DNA of 64,000 nucleotides from Sepioteuthis lessoniana (GCA_963585895.1 OY757921.1:87207307-87271306), one strand, 5' to 3'; shown: positions 52,985 through 63,229, counted from the first letter of the stretch. Numbers and translations: made by a program. The notes: generated by a model from the sequence alone, not told the origin.

Positions 52985-53830
52985 TGGTTTGGTTTTATGG
53001 CTAATCAACCCATGTAGGTTATTTAATGCCAAATCCTCTTTATACGTACGAATACATTAGATAGATACGATTTAGTTTTGGTGGGGTTTTATGGCATATC
53101 AACCATTTTAGATTATTTAATGCTAATTCCTTTTTATACATATGTATTAAATATATTATTTCGAAACACATTTTGTGGATAATAATTTTTCATACAATTA
53201 AGTGGTTTCACTTATTTCTATCTTATACGAATAATTTCTTTTTTTACTTTTAATCATTTGATTGAACACAGGTAATGTTTTCAAATATTGCTATGTGATA
53301 TTAACAATTTAATTAAAGATCAGTCATTTGTTTGCACACTATTAAATGATCAAACAGTTCTATTTCAAACAAGTCAGTTTAGCATAAGTTTGGTTGTATT
53401 GGTTTTTATGACATATCATTCACCAATTTTCTTTGCTAGTGTCCTGGATAGGACACTAGCATGCATCTATTTGGGATGTATTTTAAATATCAAAAAACTG
53501 TTCTATTTCAAACAATTCCGTTTAGCATACATACAAAGTTGACTTGCTAAAACAGTTCTATTTTAAACAATTCGGGTTAGCTTACGTACACAGTTTTAGT
53601 TCTATAGGGCCCTATCAAGGGCTACAACTCCGGGCCAGAGTCAACCTGGGAGAAGCGGCAAATAAGAGGTACCCCATATTCCCCAAAGCTCTAGAATTAC
53701 TGGAGTCTCAACATGATATTGTTTAGTGTCACATCTAGGACATACGTTGGGGGGGTCTTATCCTTCATCACAGATGCAGTCGGTGTATTCTACAACACCA
53801 GCCGATTGGGCCAATTTTTTTCACGTCTTG
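52985..53830 (-). mobile_element. Repeat D with duplicated tail
   Basis: Antisense: two stem-loop tails ('ctaatcaacccatgtaggtt', 'atttaatgcc' at about 53003; 'ggcatatcaaccattttaga', 'ttatttaatgct' at about 53092), a diverged tandem part (53200-53600) and a body to 'ccagccgattggg' near 53808. A second tail copy (about 53400) suggests one D or LINE tail inserted next to another. Confidence 0.75.
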
Positions 53831-54078
53831 ATTCCTTCCGAATAGTAATGTTGCCTTCTGTTCACTGATGACTTTTTATTAGCTCTTCATTTTTATTGAC
53901 TTTTGTGTTAACATTAATGTTGTGGTTCTCGATTCTATGATGGATTGGGTTTCACTTTTTTATGTTTCAATAAAACTTATTATTATTACCATTTTCAATA
54001 ATAATTACTATGATTTGCATATACAACATGGTTTAATAATTTGCTGTTGTATGGCTTTCTGCAGTTCACTTGGGTAAT

Positions 54079-54371
54079 CATATTTACCAACCCCTCCGCT
54101 CGGGCAAGATAAGACACAAGGTCAGTTTTTTAAGCGGAGTTTAACAGGTTTGAATTCGGAGTTTTCCTTCTCCTAGACTAGTTGCCTCACCAAGGCTGAA
54201 GAACCTTGTCTGTCCTACTATTTACCCGTAGCTGGTGGGAGAATAATCGGATTCATACCTTTGCCAAGGGTATTAGTGCTATGTGAAATGCAACCAATCT
54301 CGTCTAGGATTTGAACACGTGTCACCGTGTACATTTCCCGCGACGATAACCATTACACAACGGCCACCTCC
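54079..54371 (-). mobile_element. SINE A, full length
   Basis: 16-bp perfect target duplication 'agttcacttgggtaat' at 54063-54078 and 54372-54387. Minus strand: head 'ggaggtggccgttgtgtaat', core and tail as in the 39.1 kb copy, ending 'cccgagcggaggggttgg', 'taaatatg'. Young by its intact duplication. Confidence 0.95.
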
Positions 54372-54387
54372 AGTTCACTTGGGTAAT

Positions 54388-54508
54388 ACCCTACGAACCA
54401 GTGTCTTGTTTATAGCACGAAACAATCTAATGGTGAGGCTCCAGTCTTGACACTCTGGGGAATGTGGAGTACACCTTCATTGTCAATTCTCCTAGGTCAA
54501 TTTGTAAT
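54388..54508 (+). mobile_element. Repeat D body fragment
   Basis: 'accagtgtcttgtttatagc', 'acgaaacaatctaatggtga', 'ggctccagtcttgac' and 'ggggaatgtggagtac' match sense D. Confidence 0.7.
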
Positions 54509-55000
54509 TTAATGGCCGAGGGATTTCCGTTTCATGCCTTTAGGTTTAGTTAGGCTGAGAACCTTTCGGCTCCGCGCGGGCGGAGCGGACTTGTCACTCA
54601 GAGATGTCACAATTGCCCAGATGGGAAGCGGGGTTACGGAGTGCGGGTGACGTAACACACCGGAAGAGCGCGGAGGATTTGGGGAGATTTTGAAAAAGTG
54701 AGTTAGTTGAGTTGAGACCTGCCTCGGGAGAAGACGGTTGGCTTTCGATAGCTCACGAGGCCTCGTGGTGGGTGCTGCATGAGATGGGGGAGGGGGCAGA
54801 TGAAAAAACCAGAATAGAAAGATTGTGCCTTTCTCTCCTTATGTCTAAAAACCTTTAAACTCAAAGGTAATAAAAAGTTTCGTACCTGAACAAAGAAGTC
54901 GTAAGTGTTTTTCGTGTTTCGAGATTCCTATGTTCTATCTTTATGGACATTTGATCTACGTTTCACGTAGCCATATCATGGCTATGGTACAGTTTCTGAC
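54509..55000 (+). mobile_element. LTR-like repeat G, copy 5
   Basis: Starts 'taatggccgagggatttcc', then 'gttaggctgagaacctttcg', 'gggtgacgtaacacaccgg' (CRE-like), 'gaccgcct'-region replaced by 'gagacctgcctcgggag', 'aaacctttaaactcaaagg', AATAAA, 'gtttcgtacctgaac' and 'gtgtttcgagattccta'. The region between the leader and the CRE-like motif is about 30 bp shorter than in copy 1. Confidence 0.7.
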
Positions 55001-55310
55001 ACGGAGAGGTGGCACCTGATTAGATCCTATCTATGGGTCAAATAGAACTTTTTCATATTTAACTATGTGCAAAAAAATGACTTGGGCTTAATCAAATTGA
55101 TAGTAATCGAACTGTTTGATCATTTAACTGCGCGTAAACAAATGTCTGCTGTTTAATTGAATTGTTAAATACATAGCAATAGTTTGAACCATTTAACTAT
55201 GTGCCAACAAATGATTGATAGTAAATAATTATTTGTGTGGGATAGAAATACTTAAAACCATTTAACTGTGAGCAAAAAATAGTTAGGGTATATTCTGGTA
55301 TATTGACCAG
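55001..55310 (+). mobile_element. Repeat D, body end and diverged tandem part
   Basis: 'gatcctatctatgggtcaaa', 'tagaac', then units such as 'catttaactatgtgc', 'aacaaatg' and 'catttaactgcgcgtaaaca'. Units are more diverged than in the 37 and 41 kb copies. Confidence 0.65.
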
Positions 55311-55488
55311 TACATATATTTCTAGTATCTCCAGGTCACACGAACAATTTTTCTTTAAAAATTGTAAGTTTTTCAATATCTGTTTCCGAGTTTTTTCAAT
55401 ATGCTTCTTTTATTGTATTATTTAACTGATATGTTATTATCTATTGTCATTGAAAGATCAATTAGAAAGCATGTTTTTTCCGTATATA

Positions 55489-56394
55489 CGAGGATCATTA
55501 AATAAGTTTCCAGACTTTTTTCATATGGGCACTTTTATTGATGGTACACACATGAAACTCTACTTCCCTTCGAAGTAAGCTCCTCCGGCTGCAATGTACG
55601 TGTTCTACTGTTCCAACAACTTCTGGAAGGCCCCACGGAAGTTCACTTGTGTGAGTGTGTCAATGACCTTCGTCACAGCCTCTTTCATCTCCTCAGTTGT
55701 GTCATAACGACAACCTCTGAGCTGAGGGAATAACCAAAAGTCACAGGGAGCAAGGTCTGGACCTTAGAGAGGCTGAGTAACTGTCTTGATGCCCATCTTG
55801 GTAAAATAGTTATGACAAGGAAGGAGTTATGGACTGGTGCCTTGTCCTGGTGGAAATGCCACTGACCCTATTTGAAGAGTGCTCGCCTCTTCCGACGGAA
55901 TCTCTTCACGAACTTCCTTAATATCTCAACATAATATTCCTTGTTAACTGTCTGTCCGGTGGAAACCCAGCGTATGTAGATCATGCCAGTTCTGTCAAAA
56001 AAAAAAAGCGATAATCAAAATTTTGTGGGTAGATTTGCTCTGTCTGGCTTCCTTGGGTCTGGGAGAGCCAGTATGCTTCCTCTAGGAACTCTGTCTCTTG
56101 GTCTCTGGGTCATAGCAGTAGATCCAGCTTTCATCGCATGGCATTTTTTCCAAGTTTAAAACAGAATTTTATTGCACTTCGTTTTTCCTCACGTCCAGAT
56201 TGCATTTTTGAAATTCACCAGCTGTGACAATCAGGCTTTAGTAGAATGTATTCCAATTCCTTCTGTAGCTGTTCATTTGAACGTGAAATCATAAAAATTG
56301 GTCTGTCATCTCATAATATGTATAGAAATAACATTAAATTTTCAATTTTAAATGCCTGTTCAAAAAAGTCTGGAAACTTATTGAATGCACTACG
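55489..56394 (-). mobile_element. Mariner element retaining more of its centre (copy M5)
   Basis: Ends 'cgaggatcattaaataagtt' and the complement of 'cgtagtgcattcaataagtt'; TA flanks. About 906 bp, but with a different internal deletion from M1-M4: it keeps the central transposase region that the others lack. Confidence 0.92.
55565..56141 (-). pseudogene. Mariner transposase relic with first catalytic block
   Basis: Minus strand: 'CDESWIYCYDPETKRQSS', stop, 'RKHTGSPRPKEARQSKSTHK', frame change, then 'TGMIYIRWVSTGQTVNKEYY', 'KRFRRKRRALFK', stop, 'GQWHFHQDKAPVHNS', and C-terminal remnants. The D in 'DESW' is the first catalytic aspartate, absent from the other four copies. The HQD-N second block has N changed to K. 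Inactive. Confidence 0.85.
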
Positions 56395-56399
56395 TATAA

Positions 56400-56451
<52 letters not shown>
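56400..56451. repeat. (TA)n(GT)n microsatellite
   Basis: Directly after the right end of M5. Confidence 0.97.
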
Positions 56452-56499
56452 ATTTTTGCAGCATTTCTTCATTAATGCATACGTCATTGATATAGATAT

Positions 56500-56660
56500 A
56501 TTTTGCCTACACATTTTTGCATATGTCCTTTCCAGTTTCCGAATTGATTTAATGGTATCCGGCGGGTATTGGTTGATGAAATTCCCACAACTAAATTTTA
56601 ACCTAGTACTTTTTGCCCGATCTTGAGCCATCATCAGGGGTGTGTATATTGAAAAAGCGA
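56500..56660 (-). mobile_element. Retroelement end related to the 49 kb foldback
   Basis: Minus strand: 'cccctgatgatggctcaaga', 'tcgggcaaaaagtactaggt', 'aaaatttagttgtgggaatt'. The CTGATGATGG start and following order parallel the 49 kb arms. The ribozyme-like core is not intact (no GAAA at the expected place). Confidence 0.5.
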
Positions 56661-56760
56661 CGTGACCTTTGCATATACATTACTGCTTTGTAAGTGTTTG
56701 ATTCGGCAACTGGTAAGGAAAAAAATATGTAGACAAAACATGTCTGTATTGTTCAATGAA

Positions 56761-56794
<34 letters not shown>

Positions 56795-56804
56795 ATGTGT
56801 GTGT
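56761..56804. repeat. (TA)n(TG)n microsatellite
   Basis: TA followed by interrupted TG. The stretch 56805-57260 next to it holds no recognisable gene. Confidence 0.95.
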
Positions 56805-57267
56805 GGTCAAAGAATATAAGACAGCTTCTTGAAAAAAGAAATCCTTTTCATCCAGCTTCTGGAATTTGATAATCGACCAAAGAATTCGTCTTGCTGAATA
56901 AAAAGTATACGTTGAACACATTTGCAAAGAGCTTCCATGGTAAAATGATTTCAATAAGTATCGACGAACTCTGATCAAAGAGCTGATAATAGAATCTTTA
57001 CGAATACAGTAACTAATGGAAACTGGCAGGAAAAACGTTATATGTGGACCAATTTCAATTTACAGACGAAGATGCTGATTTTCATTTTAGTAACAAGAAT
57101 GACACGTCTACTTGTGTCTCGTCCCTTGATTAGATATCCACGAAGAATATATCACCATTGTCATACCACAATGTTTAATATGACTTGATTATACTTACAG
57201 ATTGGAACTGTATAAATTATATAAGTGATACCCCATACTCTCAGCATCTTCAGAACTGGAGCCTCCC

Positions 57268-57490
57268 CATCAGTGGCCCAGTCGGGTGGGGCTGCAGAAT
57301 ATGCTAACCGAATCTCTGCAGAGGGTTAAGACTTTCCCAACGATTGTCATTGATATGATACAAAACAATCGTATGGTGATGTTCCAGTAATGTTCGCAGG
57401 CCCATTCTGTCTCGTAGTTGGGTGGTGGTTTTGGTTTACGGTGAATCAACCCTTTTAACGCCAAATTAAATTTCAAACAATTCACTTTTA
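57268..57490 (+). mobile_element. Repeat D body and an opposed tail piece
   Basis: Sense D 5' part: 'cccagtcgggtggggctgca', 'gaatatgctaacc', 'cgattgtcattgatatgata', 'gttccagtaatgttcgc' (57268-57420). Then antisense D material, 'gtgaatcaacccttttaacg' and 'ccaaattaaatttcaaac'. Confidence 0.65.
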
Positions 57491-57583
57491 ATAAGTTTTA
57501 ATTTTTTAAAATAAAATTGACCTAGGTAAAACAGCAAATAATCCGGTGGTTGATTCTAACGGAATGTCAACCAGTCTAGGGAT

Positions 57584-58620
57584 ATTTTATGCTTTAGTCG
57601 AGTAGATAGAGTGTTCACCAATGGCCTAGGAAATCTGCCATCAATCTTGGGTCGAGTCATTCAAAAGACATAAAGTGGGTATTTTATGCATTCTTGCTTA
57701 ACACTCAGCATTATAAGGTGTAGCAGAAAGAACTTCGTATCTCTGGAGCGTAAATTAATTTGACCGTTATGGTTGTCGCTTATTTTCCCCCAGTGAGGGT
57801 GATTTGACCCATTCTGCTTGGACGATTTCCCGGGCAAATTAAGGGCAGTGAAAGCCAGCAAAACTTTCTCTTTCTCAGAATCTTTCGAGCAGGACGGACG
57901 TACTTTCCGTCCACTCTCTTCAAAGCAGCAGAACCATTACACCGTGAGGAAAGCGATCTAATTTATGGACCTTTGAGTCTACCCTCCTAGACCAAAGGCA
58001 CCCAGTTGAATATATATTAGATGTATTTATTCCGACCCTAATAGGAACATTCTTATTGCGCCTCTGACATTCAGCTGCTTCATTCCTGTTCAACCTTTTA
58101 GGAGATCCTCATTTCTCTCTCCTACTATGCAGGACCACAAACATTTAGCGGACTACATCATTCCTGTCCTTAATCAGCAACACGACTTTGCTATGACTAC
58201 GGCTACGCGCATCCGCTCAGACATTCAGCTACTTCTATTCTGCTTATCTATATTGGAGACCTTTACTCTTCTATCCAAAATCTACTGGACTTCAAACAAC
58301 TGGTAAAACGCCAAATTCTTGCTCATCCCTTTTATAGCTGTTTCCTTCTCACTACGACTTTCAGCACAAAGGCTTCCTTTCAACTCAAGCCATTATTAAA
58401 CTTTTAAATTGAAAACCTTCAATATTTTCGTTCGACTCATTTATATTTTTCCTCTTAGTATAATGAGGATGTAACTTAACTACTTTCTTCGTTATAAAAG
58501 TATGGATCAAGAGTAAAGTGGGACAATCCAGGGAATCGAGAAGCGCCCCACTACACCTTGGTGAATAGCTATTGTAAAAGGAACTTTCGGGTCACCCTCG
58601 ACTAAGTTCGCCAACTTTTA
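57584..58620 (+). mobile_element. SINE E split by an insertion of about 780 bp
   Basis: Left part 57584-57718: 'tagagtgttcaccaatggcc', 'gggtcgagtcattcaaaaga', 'acactcagcattataagg'. Right part 58500-58620: 'tatggatcaagagtaaagtg', 'accctcgactaagttcgcca'. In intact E copies these two ends are adjacent ('ataaggta' then 'ggatcgagggtaaagtg'), so 57719-58499 was inserted later. Confidence 0.88.
57719..58499. mobile_element. Unknown insertion inside SINE E
   Basis: Starts 'tgtagcagaaagaacttcg' and ends near 'cttcgttataaaag'. The flanking 'ttataagg' and 'ttataaaa' are similar. An antisense SINE B head-like piece ('cagaaccattacaccgtgag') lies at about 57920. There is no transposase or RT and no AATAAA on the plus strand. 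It is C/T-rich on the plus strand. It may be an LTR or another non-autonomous element; unidentified. Confidence 0.5.
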
Positions 58621-58664
58621 TTAGGGAATTGTATGTTTTTTATGTATCTATTTATTAATTAACT

Positions 58665-58760
58665 TAGATGGTTGGTTGGTTGGATATTATGACATATCAA
58701 CCCTTGTAAGTTATTTAACGCCAAATTCTGTCTATATATACATACGTATTCAACCAAAGA
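58665..58760 (-). repeat. 3' stem-loop tail of the LINE, shared with SINE B and D
   Basis: Minus-strand stem GGC(A/G)T...(A)TG(C/T)C with an inner (A)ACC/GGTT stem; here 'ttggcgttaaataactt', loop, 'gggttgatatgtcat', ending 'ccaaccaaccaacc'. The same hairpin ends SINE B (e.g. 21.7, 28.0 and 43.3 kb) and D (38.0 and 41.6 kb). Confidence 0.82.
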
Positions 58761-59275
58761 TTTCAAAACAAATATTAAGGTAGGTAAAATTTTCTATTAG
58801 CATGAATTCATTTGTTTGCACAAGATTAACCAGTTTTAAGTTGTCATATTTTTTAGTACAATTCTATCTCTCTCAAGAAGGACAGAATGTCATCAATTTT
58901 GATGTTCTCGGACAGATCGGTAAACTATTTACTTTGAAAAATCGCTTTCTGATAACAGCGAAAGCTCTGCATTCTATAAGAATGTGTTTAACCGTGCAAG
59001 TTGTCTGGCAGGTCAAACACTGTGGTTTTGGTTCCTATTTCAAAAGGAAAGAGTGAGTAATCCTTGTATGACCAATTCGCAATCGGGATATAACAACTTG
59101 TTCTCTTCTTGATTTTTTCGGTACTGGTCTCCACTCTCCCAAGGTGGGCTGAATTTGGAAAAGTTTGTTGTGGATGTTATTGCCCCATTGTTGTTGCCAT
59201 TTTGTGTGAAAGAATTTATTAATTGTTGGTTTCTGGTCAGTATATGGGATCCTTAATTTGTCGGGCGTTAGATCT

Positions 59276-60226
59276 ATGACACTTTCATTTAAGTGTCAAG
59301 GAGTTGGCTGGCGAAATTAATTAAAGGAAATTAATTAATTTTATTAAATCATGATAATAAGTATTTTATTAAAAATAAATTCATTTTGGGTGTCCAAGTA
59401 TTTTTTGAGAACCGTGTATAAAATAAATATCAAGTGATTAAGTACGAAAAAGTTTGAGATCCGATCAGGGCTTGTTGACCTATAAATCTGTCACCAAAAA
59501 ATAAACATCCGCACAACTGCAAAAAGCTGTCAAGACAGCCATCGGATTTCAAACTTTAAACAAAAAGATGTATTTTTAAAATAGCGGACAATTTGGGTTG
59601 GTGTCACCAAGTTTGGCACAAGGCCTTGAATCACTAAATCATTGGTCAGCTAGCCACGGGACTGCTCCTTGTGGCCCCTCCCAATGACTGTGGCTGATTG
59701 GCCGATTGTCTAAACCAATCAGGGGCAAACCGGGGGGATTGTTACGATGATAGCCATTGGTCGGCAGTCCCCATTGGCTGACCAATCAGAAACTGATTAT
59801 TCGGGATTCGGGCCCATAAATGGAGGACACCCAAAGCGAAAAATTGAGTTGGTTCAGGAATTCGCCGCTAAAAGAACCAAATCCGTTGCCATTGCACTGC
59901 CTAATTGCAGTTAAAACTCCGCCAGTCAACTACTTTCACTCCCAGTTTGTGGTGTTTGACTAAAAATTATCTAAACAACTGTGTAAATAAACGTTTGTTA
60001 CTGTTTATAACAAACGCCTTATTTTTGTCATTTTTAAAATTTGCTTGGCAACTTTTTCATCTCTCCAACACGAATTCCAACCTTCATCGACTGGACCTCA
60101 ACCATCTTCTCTTTCCTCGGATCTGAAAGCAACGTGGGCGTGGAAAGAAACAGAGAAAGACCAGTCGACACATGTGGTAATCACGAAACCAGCGGCCAAC
60201 TAGGTGTCGTGAAGCTATAGTACCAC
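59276..60226 (+). mobile_element. LTR-like insertion in the LINE
   Basis: Interrupts the LINE reading frame between 'SPLDL' and 'DLTPDKL'. AGATCT is present on both sides (59270-59275 and 60227-60232), a candidate 6-bp target duplication. Inside are a hairpin TGACACTT/AAGTGTCA at 59277-59298, several CCAAT-type boxes in 59690-59790, a TATA-like 'cccataaatgg' at about 59814, and AATAAA at about 59986. This layout is that of an LTR. No internal proteins, hence a solo LTR or a non-autonomous element. Confidence 0.65.
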
Positions 60227-60399
60227 AGATCTAAGGGCGATTTGGCTGCCGAGTCTGCTCTTTCATTCTCTCTCACTCCAATGTGGCTTGGGGTCCAGCA
60301 TATAATTATTAACGTAGATGATTCTTAAGCAGTTTTTTTCTCAGGCGTTTCTATAAAATAGGAATGATATTTAAACATGCGTATTTGACACAAAGATAT

Positions 60400-60850
60400 G
60401 ACTCAAACATTGTCAGAGCTGAACTAGGAGTAATCCTATTTACCAATCCCTCCGCTCGGGCTGGATATGACACAAGGTCAATTTTTAAGCGGAGTTTGAC
60501 AGGTTTGAATTCAGAGTTTTCCTTCTCTTAGACTAGTTGCCTCAGCAAGGCTGAGGAACCTGGTCTGTCCTGCTATTTACCCATAGCTGGAGGGAGAATA
60601 ATTGGATTCATACCTTTCCCAAGGGTATTAGTGCTATGTGACATGCAATCAGTTTCGTCCAGGATTTGAACTCGTGTTTCCGTGTCCATTTCTTACGACG
60701 ATAACAATTACACCATGGGCACCTCCTGAACTAGGAGTTATAGCAGTCAAAGAGTACCCCACTAAGATCTAAGACTGGTGCATCACCATTGGATGAAGTT
60801 TAGAGCCCAACACGGGACACTCCTGTTTTTAGTGTGAGGGGTGTTATTAC
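60400..60850 (-). mobile_element. Repeat D body split by SINE A
   Basis: Antisense D before ('cagagctgaactaggagtaa') and after ('ttatagcagtcaaagagtac', 'cacgggacactcctg', 'ctttctacaggggaaac') the SINE at 60432-60726. Confidence 0.65.
60432..60726 (-). mobile_element. SINE A, full length, nested in repeat D
   Basis: 12-bp target duplication 'tgaactaggagt' at 60420-60431 and 60727-60738. Minus strand: head 'aggaggtgcccatggtgtaa', B-box-like 'cgagttcaaatcctgg', tail ending 'cccgagcggagggattgg', 'taaatag'. 295 bp. Confidence 0.94.
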
Positions 60851-61250
60851 CTTTCTACAGGGGAAACAAACCCCCTATCCTAATCCTCACACGTAGGGTG
60901 AAACAGTTCAGAATTTGATTCAATTTTATGTTTCGTGCTTTCCTGGTTCTCAAAGCATATTCGAAGCCCAACAGATACAAAGTTAAAGCAGAAAAGAGAA
61001 CCAAAATCCTATCCGAAGGGCAAATTAGCATGAAAAATATGCATGAACAGTGGCATAAAAATAATCTTTCTTGCGGATTGAATATGCTATTTGAACTGAA
61101 ATTTTGAGAAAATATCAAACAAAAGAGTACTTAACAAAAAACAGGGCATTGATAAATGTGGTGACCACCATGTTAAAATAACTCTTCTAATTCCTTTTTT
61201 CCTTTTGTCTATGTTTTTCTATATTAAGGTTTAAGAGCTATAATCCATCA
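60851..61250. other. Unassigned DNA
   Basis: No gene or repeat recognised. Confidence 0.45.
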
Positions 61251-61495
61251 GAGGCGTTCGCGGTGCAACGGTAATCGTCTTAGGAAATAGACACGGTGGA
61301 AATGGAGACGGTGGAAATGGATTTGGCTGTTTGAATTTCACATGGCGCTAATAATGTAGGAATAGGTAAGACTCCAACTATTCTCCTTCTAGCCATGAAT
61401 AAATAGTAGGGAAGACTTTGCTCTTTAACCTTGCTATGTAAAAAGGTCTAGAAGGAAAACGGAGCGGGGAGGTTTGGATTTGGGTAAATATAATT
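61251..61495 (+). mobile_element. SINE A, degraded
   Basis: 'gaggcgttcgcggtgcaacg', 'gtaatcgtcttaggaaatag', core 'ggaataggtaagactccaac', 'tctagccatgaataaatag' and tail 'aaccttgctatg'. A 'ggtggaaatgga' piece in the head is duplicated. Confidence 0.65.
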
Positions 61496-61950
61496 ATTTA
61501 ACTTGAGAAAATATTTACTTTCAGTGAGATAGAAACTGTTATTGCTTGTTTTGAGAATATTCAAGTGGCTTGATATATAAGATGAGTAAAGAACAACTCT
61601 TTTGTTTCAATCATTAAAACATACTTTGATGTAAACAATAGGTTTATTTGAACTGAACAAATTCAACCATCATCATCATAATCATCATCATTGTCATCAC
61701 CAAAACGAGCCGACAGCACAAATTCTAATGACTCTCTCTCTCTAAAATGTTATTTGCAAAATCTTTAAAAATCATATGTATTCCCTTATAAATTATATCT
61801 ATAAATCATATGTGCAAGCAAACTGCTGATATTAAAATTGAATTGGTACTGTTATGTGACAGTGCTTGGAGCTATTTGATTGTCTGCAAAGAAATGGACT
61901 CTGGCTTGTTTGGATTATTATCTACTAAGTATTCATTTAAAAATCTTCGG
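61496..61950. other. Unassigned DNA
   Basis: AT-rich with an (ATC)n-like patch at 61665-61690. No gene recognised. Confidence 0.45.
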
Positions 61951-61954
61951 TTTA

Positions 61955-62045
61955 ATATGTGTATAAATGGAAGTTGGCATTGAGTAGCTGGCAGAGGTTG
62001 ATGTGCCGTAAAACCCAACAAACCAAACAAACTAAACTAAAAAAC
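61955..62045 (+). mobile_element. Stem-loop tail of repeat D or the LINE
   Basis: 'ggaagttggcattgagtag', loop, 'gaggttgatgtgccgtaaaa', 'cccaacaaaccaaac'. Both stems pair. Only the 3' end is present. Confidence 0.7.
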
Positions 62046-62113
62046 AAAATATTGAGTTTAAAAAAAAAACACTATTTTACCAATGTCCGGCAGAATATAA
62101 TCATATAAAAAAG

Positions 62114-62369
62114 TAAAGCTGGCGACCATAGTCGAGGGTTACCAGAAGGCTCCCTTTTCGATAGCTACTACACCGACATGTAGGGGAGGGCGCTACTCCT
62201 TTCCCTGGATTTCTCCACTTTACCCTTGATCCGTACCTTACAATGCTGAGTGTTAAGCAAGGAGGCATCAAGTACCATTTTTTGAGTCTTTGGTATCACT
62301 CGACCAGGGATTGAACCCAGGTCTCCCGGGCCATTGGCGAACACTCTAACCGCTAGGCCAATGTCCGGT
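62114..62369 (-). mobile_element. SINE E, full length
   Basis: Minus strand: 'ccggacattggcctagcgg', 'ttagagtgttcgccaatgg', B-box-like 'gggttcaatccctggtcg', body to 'ccctcgactatggtcgccag'. A duplicated 'ccggtatataccgg' palindrome marks the head-side junction. Confidence 0.9.
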
Positions 62370-62439
62370 ATATACCGGACATAATCATATACTATCATAA
62401 AAACCCATATCTTCAACCTTAAAACCAAGATAGAACCTA

Positions 62440-62490
62440 ACCTTTCTTGGCATTAAATTACTTACAGAAATTGATATGCCGTTAAAAAAT
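62440..62490 (+). mobile_element. Stem-loop tail fragment
   Basis: 'cttggcattaaattacttac', 'agaaattgatatgccgttaa'. GGCAT/ATGCC pairs; the inner stem is lost. Confidence 0.65.
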
Positions 62491-62492
62491 AC

Positions 62493-62499
62493 CAAACTT

Positions 62500-62564
<65 letters not shown>
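62493..62564. repeat. (CT)n microsatellite
   Basis: About 70 bp of CT with one interruption. Confidence 0.97.
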
Positions 62565-62566
<2 letters not shown>

Positions 62567-62734
62567 CTTGCTTGCTCGCTCTTTTTCTATTTCCATCCGT
62601 TCCTTTTAGGCCAAGGGTAATGTAAAAAAAAAAAGAAAAAGGAAAAAGTGAACAGGACGTATACATACCAAACACTTGTGGCGATTTCAACTAGATTAAG
62701 GACCAAAATCCTTATCGATAATCTCCTGGTTATG

Positions 62735-62820
62735 ACAATAACCTGCATCCGGTGATTAGGCTCCAGTTCTGGAGATTTGGGGAGTTTAGAGAACGCCCCT
62801 TATTGCAATTATACTTTTTC
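62735..62820 (+). mobile_element. Repeat D body fragment
   Basis: 'ggtgattaggctccagttct', 'ggagatttggggagtttaga' and 'gaacgccccttattgcaatt' follow sense D. Confidence 0.6.
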
Positions 62821-63225
62821 CATCTGTCACTAGTAAACAGCATTTCTTCTGTTTCTGTAGTTTCCTATTTTCACAAAAAAACATCACTCTATCGAATATG
62901 ACCAAATATTCAAATATTTTCAAATTTCCAAATCAAATCGTATATGTCAGTCTTTAAAAATCGTTTGATCCTTCGGCTATCTTAGTTCAAATGTCTCCAT
63001 TTCTTAGCTCATTTCTAAGCTCATTTTCTGATCAGTCACCATTGATACAGAAGTAAGCTAAGAAATTGAGACGTACATGAGGGAAGCAAGATCTGCTTTT
63101 AGAAGCCTCAACAACAAATTAAAGGATGTTCCTGGTGCCTTATTTGGCATTAAGGTCCACATTGACTGCTTCATATTTAATCATTGCACTATCGAACGGT
63201 GTTAAGTCTTGGAAATTATTGAGAA
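62821..63225. other. Unassigned DNA
   Basis: 63080-63130 reads 'REARSAFRSLNNKL' in one frame, which faintly resembles a segment near LINE C-termini. Too short to call. Confidence 0.35.
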
Positions 63226-63229
63226 AATA

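Larger units (their letters stand above)
58665..60320 (-). pseudogene. LINE with RNase H and CCHC C-terminus, 3' end complete
   Basis: Minus strand. RNase H part (about 60310-60227): 'TLIIICWTPSHIGVRENERA', 'DSAAKSPLDL', with the conserved D of ERAD. After an insertion (59276-60226) it resumes at 59275: 'LTPDKLRIPYTDQKPTINKF', 'WQQQWGNNIHNKLFQIQP', 'EWRPVPKKSRREQVVISRLR', 'IGHTRITHSFLLK', one stop, then 'QCLTCQTTCTVKHILIEC', a CX2CX7HX4C zinc motif. Then comes about 150 bp of 3' UTR and the stem-loop 'ggcgttaaataacttacaag', 'ggttgatatgtc'. The zinc motif and upstream RNase H are those of I/Jockey-type LINEs. Inactive: one stop, truncated, interrupted. Confidence 0.85.

Noticed and set aside
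63080-63130. LINE C-terminal similarity ('AFRSLNNKL')
   Set aside because: One short motif without supporting neighbours; not enough to call.
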